A DNA stretch of 64,000 nucleotides, from assembly GCF_030867145.1 (NCBI RefSeq), contig NC_134428.1:1984001-2048000 (forward strand), in the 5' to 3' direction. The DNA comes from Opisthocomus hoazin. Its lineage: Eukaryota; Chordata; Aves; Opisthocomiformes; Opisthocomidae. Under the pieces are notes generated by a model. The model was not told the DNA's origin, ran no database searches, and saw only the letters and a program-made list of their open reading frames with translations. Position numbers and translations under genes: made by a program. Numbering within the stretch: position 1 is the stretch's first letter; each line of letters starts with the position of its first letter. Of the stretch, positions 33,495 to 45,052 are shown in pieces.

Positions 33495-35759
33495 ATTCAT
33501 AGAATCATAGAATCATAGAATGTTAGGGGTTGGCAGGGACCTCTGTGGGTCATCTAGTCCAACCCTCCCGCCGAAGCAGGGTCACCTACAGTAGACTGTG
33601 GAGGACCTTGTCCAGGGGGGGTCTTGAATATCTCCATAGAATGAGACTCCATGGCCTCCCTGGGCAGCCTGGTCCAGTGTTCCGTCACCCTCAGAGTGAA
33701 CAAGTTCTTCCTCATGTTCAGACGGAACTTCCTGTGCCTCAGTTTGTGCCCATTGCCCCTTGTCCTGTCACTGGGCACCACTAAAAACAGTCTGACCCCG
33801 TCCTGCTGTCACCCAAACTTAAAGATATTTACAGGCATTTATAAGGTCCCCTCGCAGCCTTCTCTTCTTCAGGCTGAACAAGCCCAGCTCCCTCAGCCTT
33901 TCCTCATAGGAGAGATGCTACAGTCCCCTCACCATCCTCGTAGCCATCCACTGGACTCTCTCCAGTAGCTTCTCATCTTTCTTGAAGTGGGGAGCCCAGA
34001 ACTGAACAGAGTAGTCCAGATGGGGCCTCACTAGGGCAGTGTAGAGGGGAAGGAGAACCTCCCTCAACCTGCTGGCCACACTCTGCTTAATGCACCCCAG
34101 GATCTCATTGGCCTTCTTGGCATCCAGGGCACATTGCTGGCTCACGGTCAACCTATCGTCCACCAGGACACCCAGATCCCTCTCCACAGAGCTGCTCTCC
34201 AACAGGTCCACCCCGAGCCTGTACTGATGCATGGGGTTGCTCCTCCCCAGGTGCAGGACCCTGCACTTGCCCTTGTTGAAGTTCATTATGTTCCTCTCTG
34301 CCCAACTTCCCAGCCTGTCCAGGTCACGCTGAATGGCAGCACAGCCTTCTGGTGTATCTATCACTCCTCCCAGTTTGGTGTCATCAGCAAACTTGCTGAG
34401 GGTACTTTCTAACTCTTCATCCAGGTCGTTGATGAAGAAATTGAACAAGACTGGGCCCAGTACTGACCCCTGGGGAACACCACTAGTTATCGGCCTCCAA
34501 CTAGACTCAGCGCCGCTGATGAAAACCCTGTGAGTTCTGCCATTCAGCCAGCTCCACTTCACCAACCACTCATCCAGCCCACACTTCCTCAGCTTCCCTA
34601 GGAGGATATTATGGGAGACAGTGTCAAAAGCCTTGCTGAAGTGAAGGTAGACAACATCCACGGCTCTCCCTTCATCTACCCAGCCAGTCACAGCATCGTA
34701 GAAAGCTACCAGATTGGTCAAGCATGATACCCTCTTGGTGAATCCATGCTGACTATTCCTGATAACCTTCTTTTCATGCACTTGCTTGATGATGACCTCT
34801 AGAATGAGTTGCTCCATCATGTTTCCCGGGATGGAGGTGAGGCAGATTGGCCTGTAGTTCCTTGGGTCCTTCTTCTTGCCCTTTTTGAAGATTGGAGTGA
34901 CATTGGCTTTTCTCCTGTCCTCGGGCCCCTCTCCTGTCCTCCAGGACCTCTCAAAGATGATGGAGAGTGGCTCAGCAATGACATCCGCCAGCTCCCTCAG
35001 CACTCGTGGGTGCATTCCATCGGGGCCCATGGATTTGTGGGCATCCAGATTGCTTAAGCAATCTCTCACGCAGTCCTCCTCAACCAAGGGAAGGTCATCC
35101 TCTCTGTAGGCTTCATCTCTTGCCTCCAGGGCCTGGGATTCCTGAGGGCCTGCCTTGGCACTGAAGACTGAAGCAAAGAAGGCATTCAGTAGCTCTGCCT
35201 TCTCTGCAACCTCTGTCACCAGGACACCTGAGTTCCTCCACCACTTGCATCAGAAAGTTATCATTATGCTCTGCAGGAACCTCCTGCATTGCGCGTGCCT
35301 GGCTGTGTGGTCTTCCCAGCTGATGTCAGGGTGGTTGAAGTCCCCCAAGAGAACCAGGGCCTGTGACTGTGAGGCTGCCTGCAGCTGCTTGTAGAAGGCC
35401 TCATCAACTTCCTCCTCCTGGTCAGGTGGCCTGTAGTGCACACCCACAATAACGTTACCAATATGAGCCTGTCCCTTAATTCTAACGCATAAGCTCTCAA
35501 CTCCTTCTTCATCTGTCCCCAGGCAAAGCTCAATACATTCCAGTTTCTCCCTCACATACAAAGCAACTCCACCACCTCTCCTTGTTGGCCTGTCTTCTCT
35601 AAAGAGTCCATAGCCATCCACGACAGCATGCCAGTCAGGCAAGTCATCCCAGCATTTTCCTGTGATGGCCACCAGGTCTTAGCTGTCAGCACGTATCCGT
35701 CCTGCTGTATAATGGCTTCCAGTTCCTCCTGTTTATTGCCCATGCTACGTGCGTTGGTT
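33495..35759 (-). mobile_element. Long antisense CR1 with internal deletion
   Basis: The tail (TAGAATCATAGAATCATAGA) is at 33495-33530. ORF2 is read on the minus strand from [15 protein letters not shown] near 35750, through the endonuclease ([11 protein letters not shown] at about 35320), to RT ([13 protein letters not shown], then ..[14 protein letters not shown]). About 600 bp between QVVEEL and [15 protein letters not shown] are missing compared with the 8-12 kb copy. RT motif A reads LHFSKAFD, replacing the first catalytic Asp by His, so the enzyme is dead even where the 433-codon frame 33918-35219 is open. Frameshifts split the endonuclease and the C-terminus. Confidence 0.93.
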
Positions 35760-36158
35760 ATGAGGAGCGGCTGAGGGAACTGAGGTTGTTTATTCTGGAG
35801 AAGAGGAAGCTGAGGGGAGACCTTATGGCTCTCCACAACTACCTGAAACGAGGTTGTAGTGAGGCTGATGTTTGTCTCTTCTCCCAAGTAACTTGCAATA
35901 GGATGAGAGGCAATGGACTTAAGTTACATCAGGGGAGGTTTAGATTGGATATTAGTCAAAAATTTCTTTACTGAAAGAGTGGTCAGGCAGTGGAACAGAC
36001 TGCCCAGAGAAGTGGTGGAGTCCCCGTCCCTGGAGGTGTTCAAAAAATGTCTGGATGTGGCACTTTGTGATATGATTTAGTAGCCATGGTGGTGTTGAGT
36101 TGACAGTTGCACTTGATCTTAGAGGTCTTTTCCAGCCTTAATTATTCTGTGATACCCC
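35760..36158 (+). mobile_element. Older-type CR1 3' fragment, sense
   Basis: A different CR1 subfamily, read in sense: [20 protein letters not shown] at the start, [18 protein letters not shown], then the 3' UTR GATCTTAGAGGTCTTTTCCA and ATTCTGTGATA. It is joined head-to-head to the preceding antisense element. Confidence 0.9.
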
Positions 36159-36159
36159 T

Positions 36160-36960
36160 GAGTCCCATGGTGAAGAGCATGGTGATGCAGGCTGTCCCCT
36201 CTGTAGTCCACAGTGGTCCACAGTGGAGCAGATAATCATCTGCAGCCAGGGAGGACCTCACCCTGGAGCAGGAGGCTGTGACCCCGTGGAGAGCCTGTGC
36301 TGGAGCAGGCTTGTGGCAGGACCTGTGGCCTCATGGAAAGAAGAGCCCATGCCAGAGTGGATTTTCTGGCAGGACTTGTGACCCTATGGGGGGGCCCACG
36401 CTGGAGCAGCCTGTTTTTGAAGGACTGCACCCCATGGAAGGGACCCACACTGGAGCAGTTCGTGAAGAACTGCAGCCTGTGGGAAGGACCCACATTTCAG
36501 AAGTTCATGGAAGACTGTCTCCCATGAGAGGGTCCTCATGCTGGAGTAGGGAAGAGTGTGAGGAGTCCTCCCCCTGAGGAGGAAGGAGCGGCAGAGACAA
36601 CATGTGCTGAACTGACTGCAACTCCACTCCCTGTTCCCCTGCACTGCTTGGGGGAAGGAAGTAGAGACCCTGGGAGTGAAGCTGAGCCCAGGTAGAAGGA
36701 AGGGGTGAGGGGAAGGTGCTTTTTAGATTGGTTCTTATTTCTCTTTACCTTACTCTGACTTGATTGGTAAGAAATGAAATAAATTTCACCAAGTCGAGTC
36801 TGTTTTGCCCATGACGGTAACTGCTGAGTGATCTGCCTGTCCTTATCTTGACCCATAAGGCCTTTTTTTACTTTTATCCCCCTGTCCAGCTGAGGAGAGG
36901 GATTGATAGTGTGGTTTGGTGGGCACCTGGTGCCCCTCCACATGCCCCCAGGAATAGCTG
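36160..36960 (+). mobile_element. Avian ERV LTR (main part)
   Basis: Carries a run of ~35-60 bp internal repeats built on CTGGAGCAG..TGTGG..GGACTG (36230-36540), the AGGAGTCCTCCCCCTGAGGA block, AATGAAATAAATTTCACCAA (contains AATAAA), CAAGTCGAGTCTGTTTTGCC, and an end GTGTGGTTTGGTGGGCACCT. This looks like the middle and 3' portion of a long avian ERV LTR; the 5' portion of the same family lies at 42310-42620. Confidence 0.7.
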
Positions 36961-37913
36961 AAAGCATTTGTTCCCACTCAGGTTCTGTGCATGCTTGTGT
37001 CTCATATGCCAAGGCAAATAAAGACTTCTGACCTAGTCATTTGGTGTCCCTCCGTGGAGGGACAAACAACATCTCCAAACTTAGGTGAGAGTCCAGTGTT
37101 GGAAATGGTGGTTGTTATTGGCTGTTCGGTGATGATTGCTCTGGGACTGATTCGCCCAGGTGCTCAGCAAACACGGGCTGAGAACGTACCCTGTTCTGCT
37201 GGTCCTTCGTGCCTCTCCCAGGAAGCCCAGCTGTGATAGGACACAGCCATGTGCCCCCACCATGCACACTCACACACTTCATCTCTTCGCTGGTGTTTTC
37301 TCTCTGCTGCATTTTCTTGAGAAAAACATTAGAAGCAGACCTAAACCTTCAGGCACTGCCCTTAGGAGAACCCCTTTCCTGATGGAAATGCTGTTGTAAA
37401 TATCAGCTCTGTCACAGAGGTGCCCATTGCTTGTTCCTGCCTCTGGCAAAGGACTGTCATGCCGCAGGTCTATGACCAAGCTGCCAGTGCTCTCACGCCT
37501 CTCAGTAACACAAAGGCTTGGAAGGAAAGCGTGGCAGTTGAAAGAGACCACCTTGGGAAAGACCAAGTGCTGGTGCTCCCTGGCAGCATTTGCTGTGCTG
37601 GGACTCTTCTCCCCACCACCTCTGCACGCAGGCACTGCCCCTGCAGCCCCAGAAAAGCTCTCAGACAAAAGGATCTTGGACAAATATTGACTGTGAGGTC
37701 CTGTATTTTGTTGTAAAACACAGAGCATGGCTCATCATTATGCAGTCTCTGGATGACACAAGACAGGTAGATACTAATTTAGGAATGGTATGCACAATGA
37801 AATTTCTTTATGGACAATATTGTTACAGTTTAGAAAAGCTGAAAACCAAACCAAATCAAAGAAAACCAACTACGTAAATGATATGCAGAAGAAGGTGGGC
37901 AGTTTTTTGCATC
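36961..37913. other. 3' flank of the intact receptor
   Basis: No gene recognised. A frame at 36991-37236 contains a hydrophobic stretch (VLEMVVVIGCSVMIALGLI) but has no family I can name. Confidence 0.5.
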
Positions 37914-38837
37914 TTAAAAGTATCCAACCATTAGTTTCCACACTGCATCCTTGAGCTCCTGGTTCCTCATTCTGTAGATGAGGGGGTTCATGACAGGAGG
38001 AACCACCGAGTACAGCACTGCCACCACCAGGTCCAGGGACGGGGAGGAGATGGAGGGAGTCTTCAGGTAGGCAAATGTACCGATACTCATAAACAGAGAC
38101 ACCACAGCCAGGTGAGGGAGGCATGTGGAAAAGGCTTTGCATCGTCCGTGCTGAGAGGGAATGCTCATCACGGCCTTGAAGATCTGCACATAGGATAGCA
38201 CAATGAAAACAAAACACCCAAAAGATAAACAGGCACTAAGCACAAGGACCCCAAGTTCCCTGAGGTAGGATTCTGAGCAGGCAAGCTTGAGGAGCTGGGG
38301 GATTTCACAGAAGAATTGCTCCACAGAATTGCCTTGGCAGAGTGGTACTGAAAATGTACTGGCCGTGTGCAGCACAGCATCAAGAATCCCACTGCCCCAG
38401 GCAGCTGCTGCCATGTGGACACAAGCTCTGCTTCCCAGGAGGGTCCCGTAGTGCAGGGGTTTGCAGATGGCAATGTAGCGGTCATAGGCCATGACCGTAA
38501 GCAGATAAAACTCTGATGAAATGAAAAAGACAAATAGAAAGACTTGGGCAGCACACCCCCAGTAGGAGATGGCCCTGGTATTCCAGAGGGAATTGGTTAT
38601 CGCATTGGGCAGAGTCGTGGAGATGGAACCCAGGTCGATGAGGGAGAGGTTGAGGAGGAAGAAGTACATGGGGGTGTGGAGATGGTGGTCGCAGGCTATG
38701 GCAGTGATGATGAGTCCATTGCCCAGGAGGGCAGCCAGGTAGATGACCAGTAAGAGCCAGAAGTGCAAGAGCTGCAGCTCCCGTGTGTCTGCGAATGCCA
38801 GGAGGAGGAACTGGGTGATGGAGCTGTCGTTGGTCAT
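37914..38837 (-). CDS. Olfactory receptor, OR14-like, intact
   Basis: A 307-codon single-exon receptor with ATG at 38837. It has an N-terminal NDS glycosylation site (residues 3-5), TM1 with GNGLII, HTPMYFFL before TM2, the conserved MAYDRYIAICKPLHY at the end of TM3, the extracellular cysteines, SYVQIF in TM5-loop 3, KAFSTCLPHL before TM6 and NPLIYRMRNQELKDA after TM7. Length and motifs are normal, so the product should be functional. The LHFWL..IYLAALLGNGLI start places it in the OR14-like group greatly expanded in birds. It would couple to the olfactory Gs-type protein. A probable acceptor CCTCTAGAAACAGG upstream suggests a separate 5' UTR exon. It is half of an inverted duplication with the 55410-56375 gene. 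Confidence 0.96.
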   Translation of the reverse strand: MTNDSSITQFLLLAFADTRELQLLHFWLLLVIYLAALLGNGLIITAIACDHHLHTPMYFFLLNLSLIDLGSISTTLPNAITNSLWNTRAISYWGCAAQVFLFVFFISSEFYLLTVMAYDRYIAICKPLHYGTLLGSRACVHMAAAAWGSGILDAVLHTASTFSVPLCQGNSVEQFFCEIPQLLKLACSESYLRELGVLVLSACLSFGCFVFIVLSYVQIFKAVMSIPSQHGRCKAFSTCLPHLAVVSLFMSIGTFAYLKTPSISSPSLDLVVAVLYSVVPPVMNPLIYRMRNQELKDAVWKLMVGYF

Positions 38838-41760
38838 TTGCTTCCTCTATGCATGAGATCCTGTTTCTAGAGGAATAATCAGTGAAGAGTTAGGGCAGAC
38901 TTCTCGGAGGAAAATCAAAGCTATTCTCCTAGAATCTCACCCTGCTTCCTACACACCCCATTCCTTTTCACAAAGCCCTTCCTTCAGCTGTGTGGCTGCA
39001 GCTCTGGTTGATGCTGGCAGAGTATACCAGGAGGAGCAGGATCTCTTCCCATGGGCTGCCAAGGAGCCAGCTCTGCTCTGCAGCGGTGGGTTCATGGGCA
39101 TGGTGGCACAAGGGTTCATGGCCATTGTGGGCCAAGGTCCAGACCTGGTGTGAGACTTTGCCAGAGGAATCTGCTCTTATTGCAGAAGGGATTTTCAGCA
39201 TCTGCACGGCCAGTGCTAAGGAATGGGGATGGCAGAAGGCAGTCTCAGAGGTTTTGGGTTCCTACAGCTTCCCTCACGTCACCTTAGGGGTGTGTTTTGA
39301 TGTCAGAAACTCTCAGCATTCCTACTGCACTTCTGGAGAAGAGAGGGAGTCTTGTGAGGTGTAAAAATTGCTTGTGGCTTAGTGCAGAAGGAGGGCAGCT
39401 GGTCTGTCCCTCTGAGTTGTTCTGAGCTGCCCTGGGCTTATTCTTCATGAGGTGGATAATGAGCACACTCCTGTGTTATCCAGGAAAACAACCAGATGCT
39501 ACAGAGAAGAGAGGGATCCAGTGCAGACTGCTAAATGTCTCACCCTTTTTCAGGGTCTCAGCACCTCACTTCTAGCCAAGGACATGGCTCATTTTACCAA
39601 CCCGACAGGATTTCCTCCCCTGTAGCATCTCCGAGCTTCTCCATGGGGCTTGCACATAACAAAAGGGTGTGAGAGGACAGGTTGGCATTGTGGAGGGCAG
39701 CTCACAGCTTGGAAGGACACATCAAGGAGATAGCCAAGTGTTCTAAGGATAGCATATGGTGAAGGGAAAATTAGCTGATCCTCCAGCCCCACAGACTGCG
39801 GTGCCCACAGCCCCACAGGGGAGATGAAAGCTGGGGCATTTGTTCCCATGGAGTCACCTGCAGGAATGGAGCCAAAAGATCAGCCTGTGATGCTGCAGGT
39901 GAATCTCCAGCTCCCTAAAGAAGCTGACAGAAACAATGAAATTAGAACAGCAATAACACAGGCAAGTGGAGAAACAACCAAATATGCAGGGAGGGTCTGG
40001 CTGAGAGAAGCCAGGGCAGAAGCAACCGGGCCCTCAGCACAGCGTTACCCGTACCCAGCTGTGCACGCCGCCTCCCAGACACCAACATTGCTGGGCAGTT
40101 GAGCTCTGAGCCCCTATGACCTGCAGAAGAGAAATGGACACGTGACTGGAGAGCTGTCCCATGGCTCTGCTGGAGCTCTGCTGCAGAGGAGAGGTGGTTC
40201 ATGGCTTGGAGCCCACAGCCCTGAGGGAAGAGGCTTTGGTGGCTGTGAGAGGAGGCAAGGGGGCTTGCTCAGAGGAAGGACTCTGCACCGGAGGGGATGA
40301 TGCAGATTTTTCTCACATCTCCCTCCCACAACATTTCTGCTTTTCCTTTCCTGTCTTTTCCTGCTCATAATCCTGCTACCTGGAGATTTTCCTCCTGGGA
40401 GGTATTTCCCTGTCCCCTGTCTTTACCTGTCAGTGCTCACATCCCACCCCCTGTGCACTCACCCTGGCCCTACAGAAACCTGCCTGTTTGCAGGGCGCTG
40501 TCTGGGAGCCCGTTCCTGTTTGCAGGTTGAAAGCAGGACAGGTGAGATTCAGCCTGATGGGTCCAGGAAAGGTGATGCTGGTGCTGTCCATAGGCAGAGG
40601 GTGCTTTAGGAGGCTCCTATCAGAGTTACTGATCACTCGCTAAGGAGTCTCAGTGACTGCTTCAAAGCTGACAGCTCCTTTTCCATTTATCCCTTTTCCA
40701 CTGCCCCCCCTCCTAAAACAGGAAACTGAAAACACAAATTCAGGAAATTTTCATTAATTTTATGCAATCCGTGCCATGACCTTCTCCTTGAATGAGCCCT
40801 TCAGAAAAAGCCTGTGGGTGAACTGGAGCTGTGAGCAGCCCTGACCCATGGAGCAGTCTCCTGGTAGGAGAAAAAACCTGCCCTACCAGGGATCACTTCT
40901 TCGACCCACAGATTCTCCCCACAGCACCATGACGAGCTCCCTGGGAAGGCTGAGCACTGACCCCAGCATACAGACTCCTGTGGTAAAGGGGCCCTGCTCT
41001 GCAGGACCATCCTGGGCACGCCTGGCTGCACATCCAGCTTAACATCCTACCAGTAATCCCTGGAGAAGGGGGGCATCCAGTCAGCATGCCCTACTCCTCT
41101 GATGGCAGGGCAGGGCAAAACGTCTCAGGAACATGTCTTCCTCCTCTATGCCTTAGAAGCTGTGACAATCCTCCACAAAGATCCTGTAGGCTGTAGGATG
41201 TGCCAGCTTTTGAAGATCCCTCCAGCAGCTGCAGATTCACTGCCATGCTTCCAGGGACTTCATTTCACAGGTTGTGAAGATTTCTCTCCCAGTGAGCTCT
41301 CAGCATCCTCCCATGCCACGCTGCCTTTAACCCCTCTCTGCCTCACTCCTCTGCCCTCGCTGCCTGCAGGCAGTGCCCTCAGCCCTACTGTGCTTTGCAG
41401 AGGAGCTACTCCTGGGCACAGCTGTCTCTTTGAAGTGTTCCCTGTTGCCATGAGCTCCCTCCATCCCAGGAGCCCAGCCCAGCTCAGCAGCAGAGGACCA
41501 GCTCAAGGTGGCTCTTTCTCTGCCCACTCTGGGCTCCCTTGTGGTGTTTCTGGGTCTCCAGAGATACTGCTGTGAAACAGGCTGAAGTCATCACTGACAT
41601 CACTCTCCCTCCCTCTGCTGGGGAGAACAACTTCTTTCTAGCAATGTCACTTCTCCTTATCAGATTTAAGACAACTGAACCTGCAATTATTTCTATGTCC
41701 AGTGCTGCTGATGGATGTAATCAGCCTGAGTCCTGTGGCACAGGGAGAGGTCTGTCCCAT
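37914..41760 (-). repeat. Inverted duplication, arm 1
   Basis: The receptor and its 5' flank match 52040-56375 in reverse orientation. For example GGTGATGCTGGTGCTGTCCA at 40571-40590 is the exact reverse complement of 53697-53716, and paired positions sum to about 94,280 from the receptor start out to about 41640, showing collinearity with few indels. Beyond that the pairing resumes at 41693-41760 after a ~470 bp difference. Confidence 0.9.
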
Positions 41761-42309
41761 CTTTATCCAGTAGATGTAGGCAGTGCTTCTCCCACATCCT
41801 TTAGTTATGTCTTTGACGATACATTCAAAGAACAGATCAATAATTATCCCAGGCTTTTCCATAGCCAAGCACATTTTCAGAAACACCTTGTCCTTCCTGG
41901 TGATAAGCTTCACCTGCACCATAGGCCCCCCAAGGCTGCAGGGACACCAGAGACAGCAAAAGCCTCTCCTGGCAGGGATGCAGAGTCCAGCCCTGCATCT
42001 CTCTGCTCCTGAGGGATCATCAGGTTTTTCTCTCGTTAGGGAGTCCTCATTTCCTCTTTACGTTGCCATCTGACCTCCACACCAGCATGCACTAAAGCAA
42101 AGCTTTGCTTGCATGGGACCTTGGGCACTTGGGAACACCTTTCATTGTTTCATGTCTGAGCCTGCTCGTGGTGCCATGGCTGAAGTCCAGCACACCTCTG
42201 TTCTGACATAAAGAACCTATAATAGGGTGAGGGAGGGTCCTAATTCTTATTTAGCCAGCCTGAGGAAGTCTTGCGATCAAAGGCCTCACATCTTACTGGG
42301 GACTTTAAT
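41761..42309. other. Unassigned sequence in the spacer
   Basis: Left edge of the spacer of the inverted duplication; no gene or repeat recognised. Confidence 0.5.
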
Positions 42310-42620
42310 GACCCGGTGTATTGGGTTTCCATGGCAAGGCTTTGGTACTGGTGAGGGGAGCTGCAGAGGTGGTTTAGGTGAGAAGAGAGCAACAGCTGCT
42401 TGTTGCACATAGCAGGTTTCTGTTGCCTCCAAAATGCACCAGCCACTGCCCAAACCTGAGCCAGTAAGCAAATGTAGTGGCCCTTCTCTGATAGCCTACT
42501 GGAGAAAGGACAAAAGAGAGTGGGCAGCAGCTGTAAAAGAGAAGAATGAGAGAAACAACCCTGCAGACACCAAGGTGAGCAAAGAAGGAGGGGGAGTGAG
42601 AGAGAGGTTTGGTAGGGAGC
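42310..42620 (+). mobile_element. Avian ERV LTR, 5' fragment
   Basis: Starts near TGTATTGGGTTTCCATGGCA and contains GCACCAGCCACTGCCCAAACC and GAGAAACAACCCTGCAGACA, typical of the 5' part of the LTR family whose remainder is at 36160-36960. Confidence 0.6.
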
Positions 42621-43495
42621 TGGCAGCCAAGAGTCAGCTGACTCCCATGACATTCACAGGACAGCAGAGTGCAAATGCTCCTTTATGTGTCTGGAGGCTC
42701 TTTGCATCAGCTTTTTAGCACAGATGGACCAACAAACGGGATGTTCACCGGGATCTGAAAACCTGTGTCATCCTGGTCAGCCTTGGCTCCACTAGCAAAG
42801 CCATAGGTGGAGTCTCAGCTCCCAAAGGGAGTGCAGAAGGAGAGCAGCAGAGTGCATATGCCAGGTCTCAGAGTGGCAGACTTTGGCCAAGACCGGGAAC
42901 TTCCAATGGGCAGTGTCACTGAAGGGCAGCAGAATTCAGTGCAACTGCTTTCAAGGACAACATTCTCTAAACCCATAAAGGGTACAAGCTGATACTCCAG
43001 CAACCAAGGGGACCTCTCAGGACACCAGCTACGCTAAACAGGCAACATGTCAGGAAGCTCCATGGAAAAAGGGAAGCAGAGAGGGTGTGGACAGAGGATC
43101 TCACTTCCAAGGAGGAATGTAGACATAAGGAGGGTTTTAGGAAAGCAAAAGCTCCCCAGGAGTTAACATTTGCAAGGGAGTCCAAGGGCATCAAAGTGAT
43201 GAAGAGCAGGTGTAGATCTGCCTGAGGAACTCTTTGTCCTCTTTGACTCTGTCTTCACCCACAAGTTCTCCCAACCCTTGGTGCCCTGAAGCCGGATTCT
43301 GGAGGAGAACAACCAGCAGTGGCTGTGGATCACTCCAGGGGCTATTGAGCAAGGTTTTTTTGGATTGCTGGGTACCAAAATCAAATCAGGTTGGATCGCC
43401 CCTGCACTTGTCCTGTTCATTGTGAGATTCAGCCTAGACTTCTTCACCTGGCTTCTTCTGTAATATTATTACTGTACAGCTATGACAGCATAAAG
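42621..43495. other. Unassigned sequence
   Basis: Parts around 43190-43270 look like heavily decayed CR1 (CTGAGGAACTCTTTGTCCTC..), but not enough to define an element. Confidence 0.4.
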
Positions 43496-43535
43496 CTACA
43501 GTACCATACCTACAGTATGGTACCTACAGTACCAT
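43496..43535. repeat. Hairpin flanked by direct repeats
   Basis: CTACAGTACCAT occurs at 43496-43507 and again at 43524-43535. Between and overlapping them, GTACCATA (43501-43508) and TATGGTAC (43516-43523) form a perfect 8 bp stem with a 7-base loop. The duplicated CR1 block starts inside the second direct repeat. Confidence 0.85.
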
Positions 43536-43704
43536 CAGCGGCGCTGAGTCTAGTTGGAGGCCGGTAACAAGTGGTGTCCCTCAGGGGTCAGTACTGGGCC
43601 CAGTTTTATTTAACTTCTTTATCAACTACCTGGATGAAGAGTTAGAATGTACCCTCAACAAGTTTGCTGACGACACCAAACTGGGAGGTGTGGTAGATAC
43701 ACCA
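43533..43704 (+). mobile_element. 172 bp internal CR1 block, exact copy of 46944-47115
   Basis: The block covers RT text from SGAESSWR through [11 protein letters not shown] to [12 protein letters not shown]. By eye it is identical base for base to 46944-47115, including the shared variant ATCAACTACCTGG. It has no CR1 tail and ends abruptly in unrelated sequence, so it is not an ordinary CR1 insertion. Confidence 0.93.
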
Positions 43705-43839
43705 TGTATGTTATGTCATACTGCAACAGCAATCATACGTGAGTTGCAAGGAAAAAAAAATCACAAACTACAATTCTTCTAGGAAAAATGCCACTCCAGT
43801 TTCCAGCGGGCAGCCATCCAGACAAGGTAGACAGTTAGA

Positions 43840-45030
43840 TCGTGCTTCCAGTTCGTTTGAAGGGACTTCTAAGTCATTTTTACAGGAGGTGTGCAGAAAC
43901 TTCTCTTGCCAGGATTAGAGGGGCCCTGCCTCAAGCCAGGTGGAGGAAAGCGACAACCGCATTTATTGGATGGTGTGGATTTGGTGGCCTGGCACATCAG
44001 ATCCACAAGAGTAGAAAGCTCTAGTGGACACTGGTGCACAGTGTATTTTAATGCCATCAGATTTCCAAGGGTCAGAGTCCATTTGCATTTCTGGAGTGAC
44101 AGGGGGGTCCCAAGAGCTGAGTGTATTGGAGGCTGAAGTGAGCCTCACTGGGCAGGAGTGGCAGAAGCACCCCATCGTAACTGGCCCCGAGGCTCCGTGC
44201 ATCCTTGGGATAGACTATCTTAGGAGAGGGTATTTCAAGGACCCAAGTGGTTATCGCTGGGCTTTTGGCATAGCTGCTTTGGAGACGGAAGAAATTCAAC
44301 AGCTGTCCATTTTGTCTGGTCTCTCGGAGGATCCTTCCGTTGTGGGGTTGCTGAGGGTTGAAGAACAACAGGTGCCAATCACTACTACAACAGTGCACCG
44401 GCGAAAATACCACACCAACCAAGACTCCCTTAAACCCATTCATCAGTTGATCTATAAACTGGAGAGTCAAGGAGTGATCAGCAAAACTCACTCACGCTTT
44501 AATAGTCCCATAAGGCCAGTGAGAAAATCTCCTGGAGAGTGGAGGCTGACAATAGACTACCGTGGCCTGAATGAAGTCACAGCACTGCTGAGTGCTGCCA
44601 TGCCAGACATGCTAGAACTTCAATATCAGCTGGAGTCAAAGGCAGCCAAGTGGTACGCTACAATTGACATCGCTAATGCATTCTTCTCCATCCCTTTGGC
44701 AGCAGAGTGCAGGCCACAGTTTGCTTTCCCTTGGAGGGGTGTTCAGGACACCTGGAATCAGCTGCCCTGACATTGACTAATCCAGACTGTGTTGGAAAGG
44801 AGTGAAGCTCCAGAACATCTGCTGTACGTCAATGACATCAGCATATGGGGCAATACAGCAGAAGAATTTTTTGAGAAAGGAGAGAAAATAATACAAATCC
44901 TTCTGAAAGCCAGTTGTGCCATAAATGGAAGCAAAGTCAAGGGACCTGCTCAAGACATCCTATTTTTGGGATTAAAGTTGCAAGAAGGGCATCTTCAGAT
45001 AAGAAAGGACGTGATCAACAAGAGCTAGGC
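43840..45030 (+). pseudogene. ERV-B: ERVL-like protease and reverse transcriptase relic
   Basis: The protease active site LVDTGAQC lies at about 44021-44044, followed by PCILGIDYLRRGYF. Reverse transcriptase follows in the same frame: GEWRLTIDYRGLNEV, motif A YATIDIANAFFSIPL, then QFAFPWRGVQDTW. In-frame TGA codons (44768 and 44774) and a short deletion interrupt it; it resumes with APEHLLYVNDISIWGNTAEE. Motif C reads YVND instead of Y-x-D-D, losing one catalytic Asp. The pattern is that of avian ERVL-class pol. No gag or integrase is present. Confidence 0.85.
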
Positions 45031-45052
45031 CACAAACCCCAGATGAGCACAG

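Noticed and set aside
39589-41575. Frames conserved in both arms of the inverted duplication (for example near 39.6-41.5 kb and 52.5-54.6 kb)
   Set aside because: They are similar because the arms are duplicates. Frames contain shifts and stops relative to each other, so this is flanking DNA, not a gene pair.
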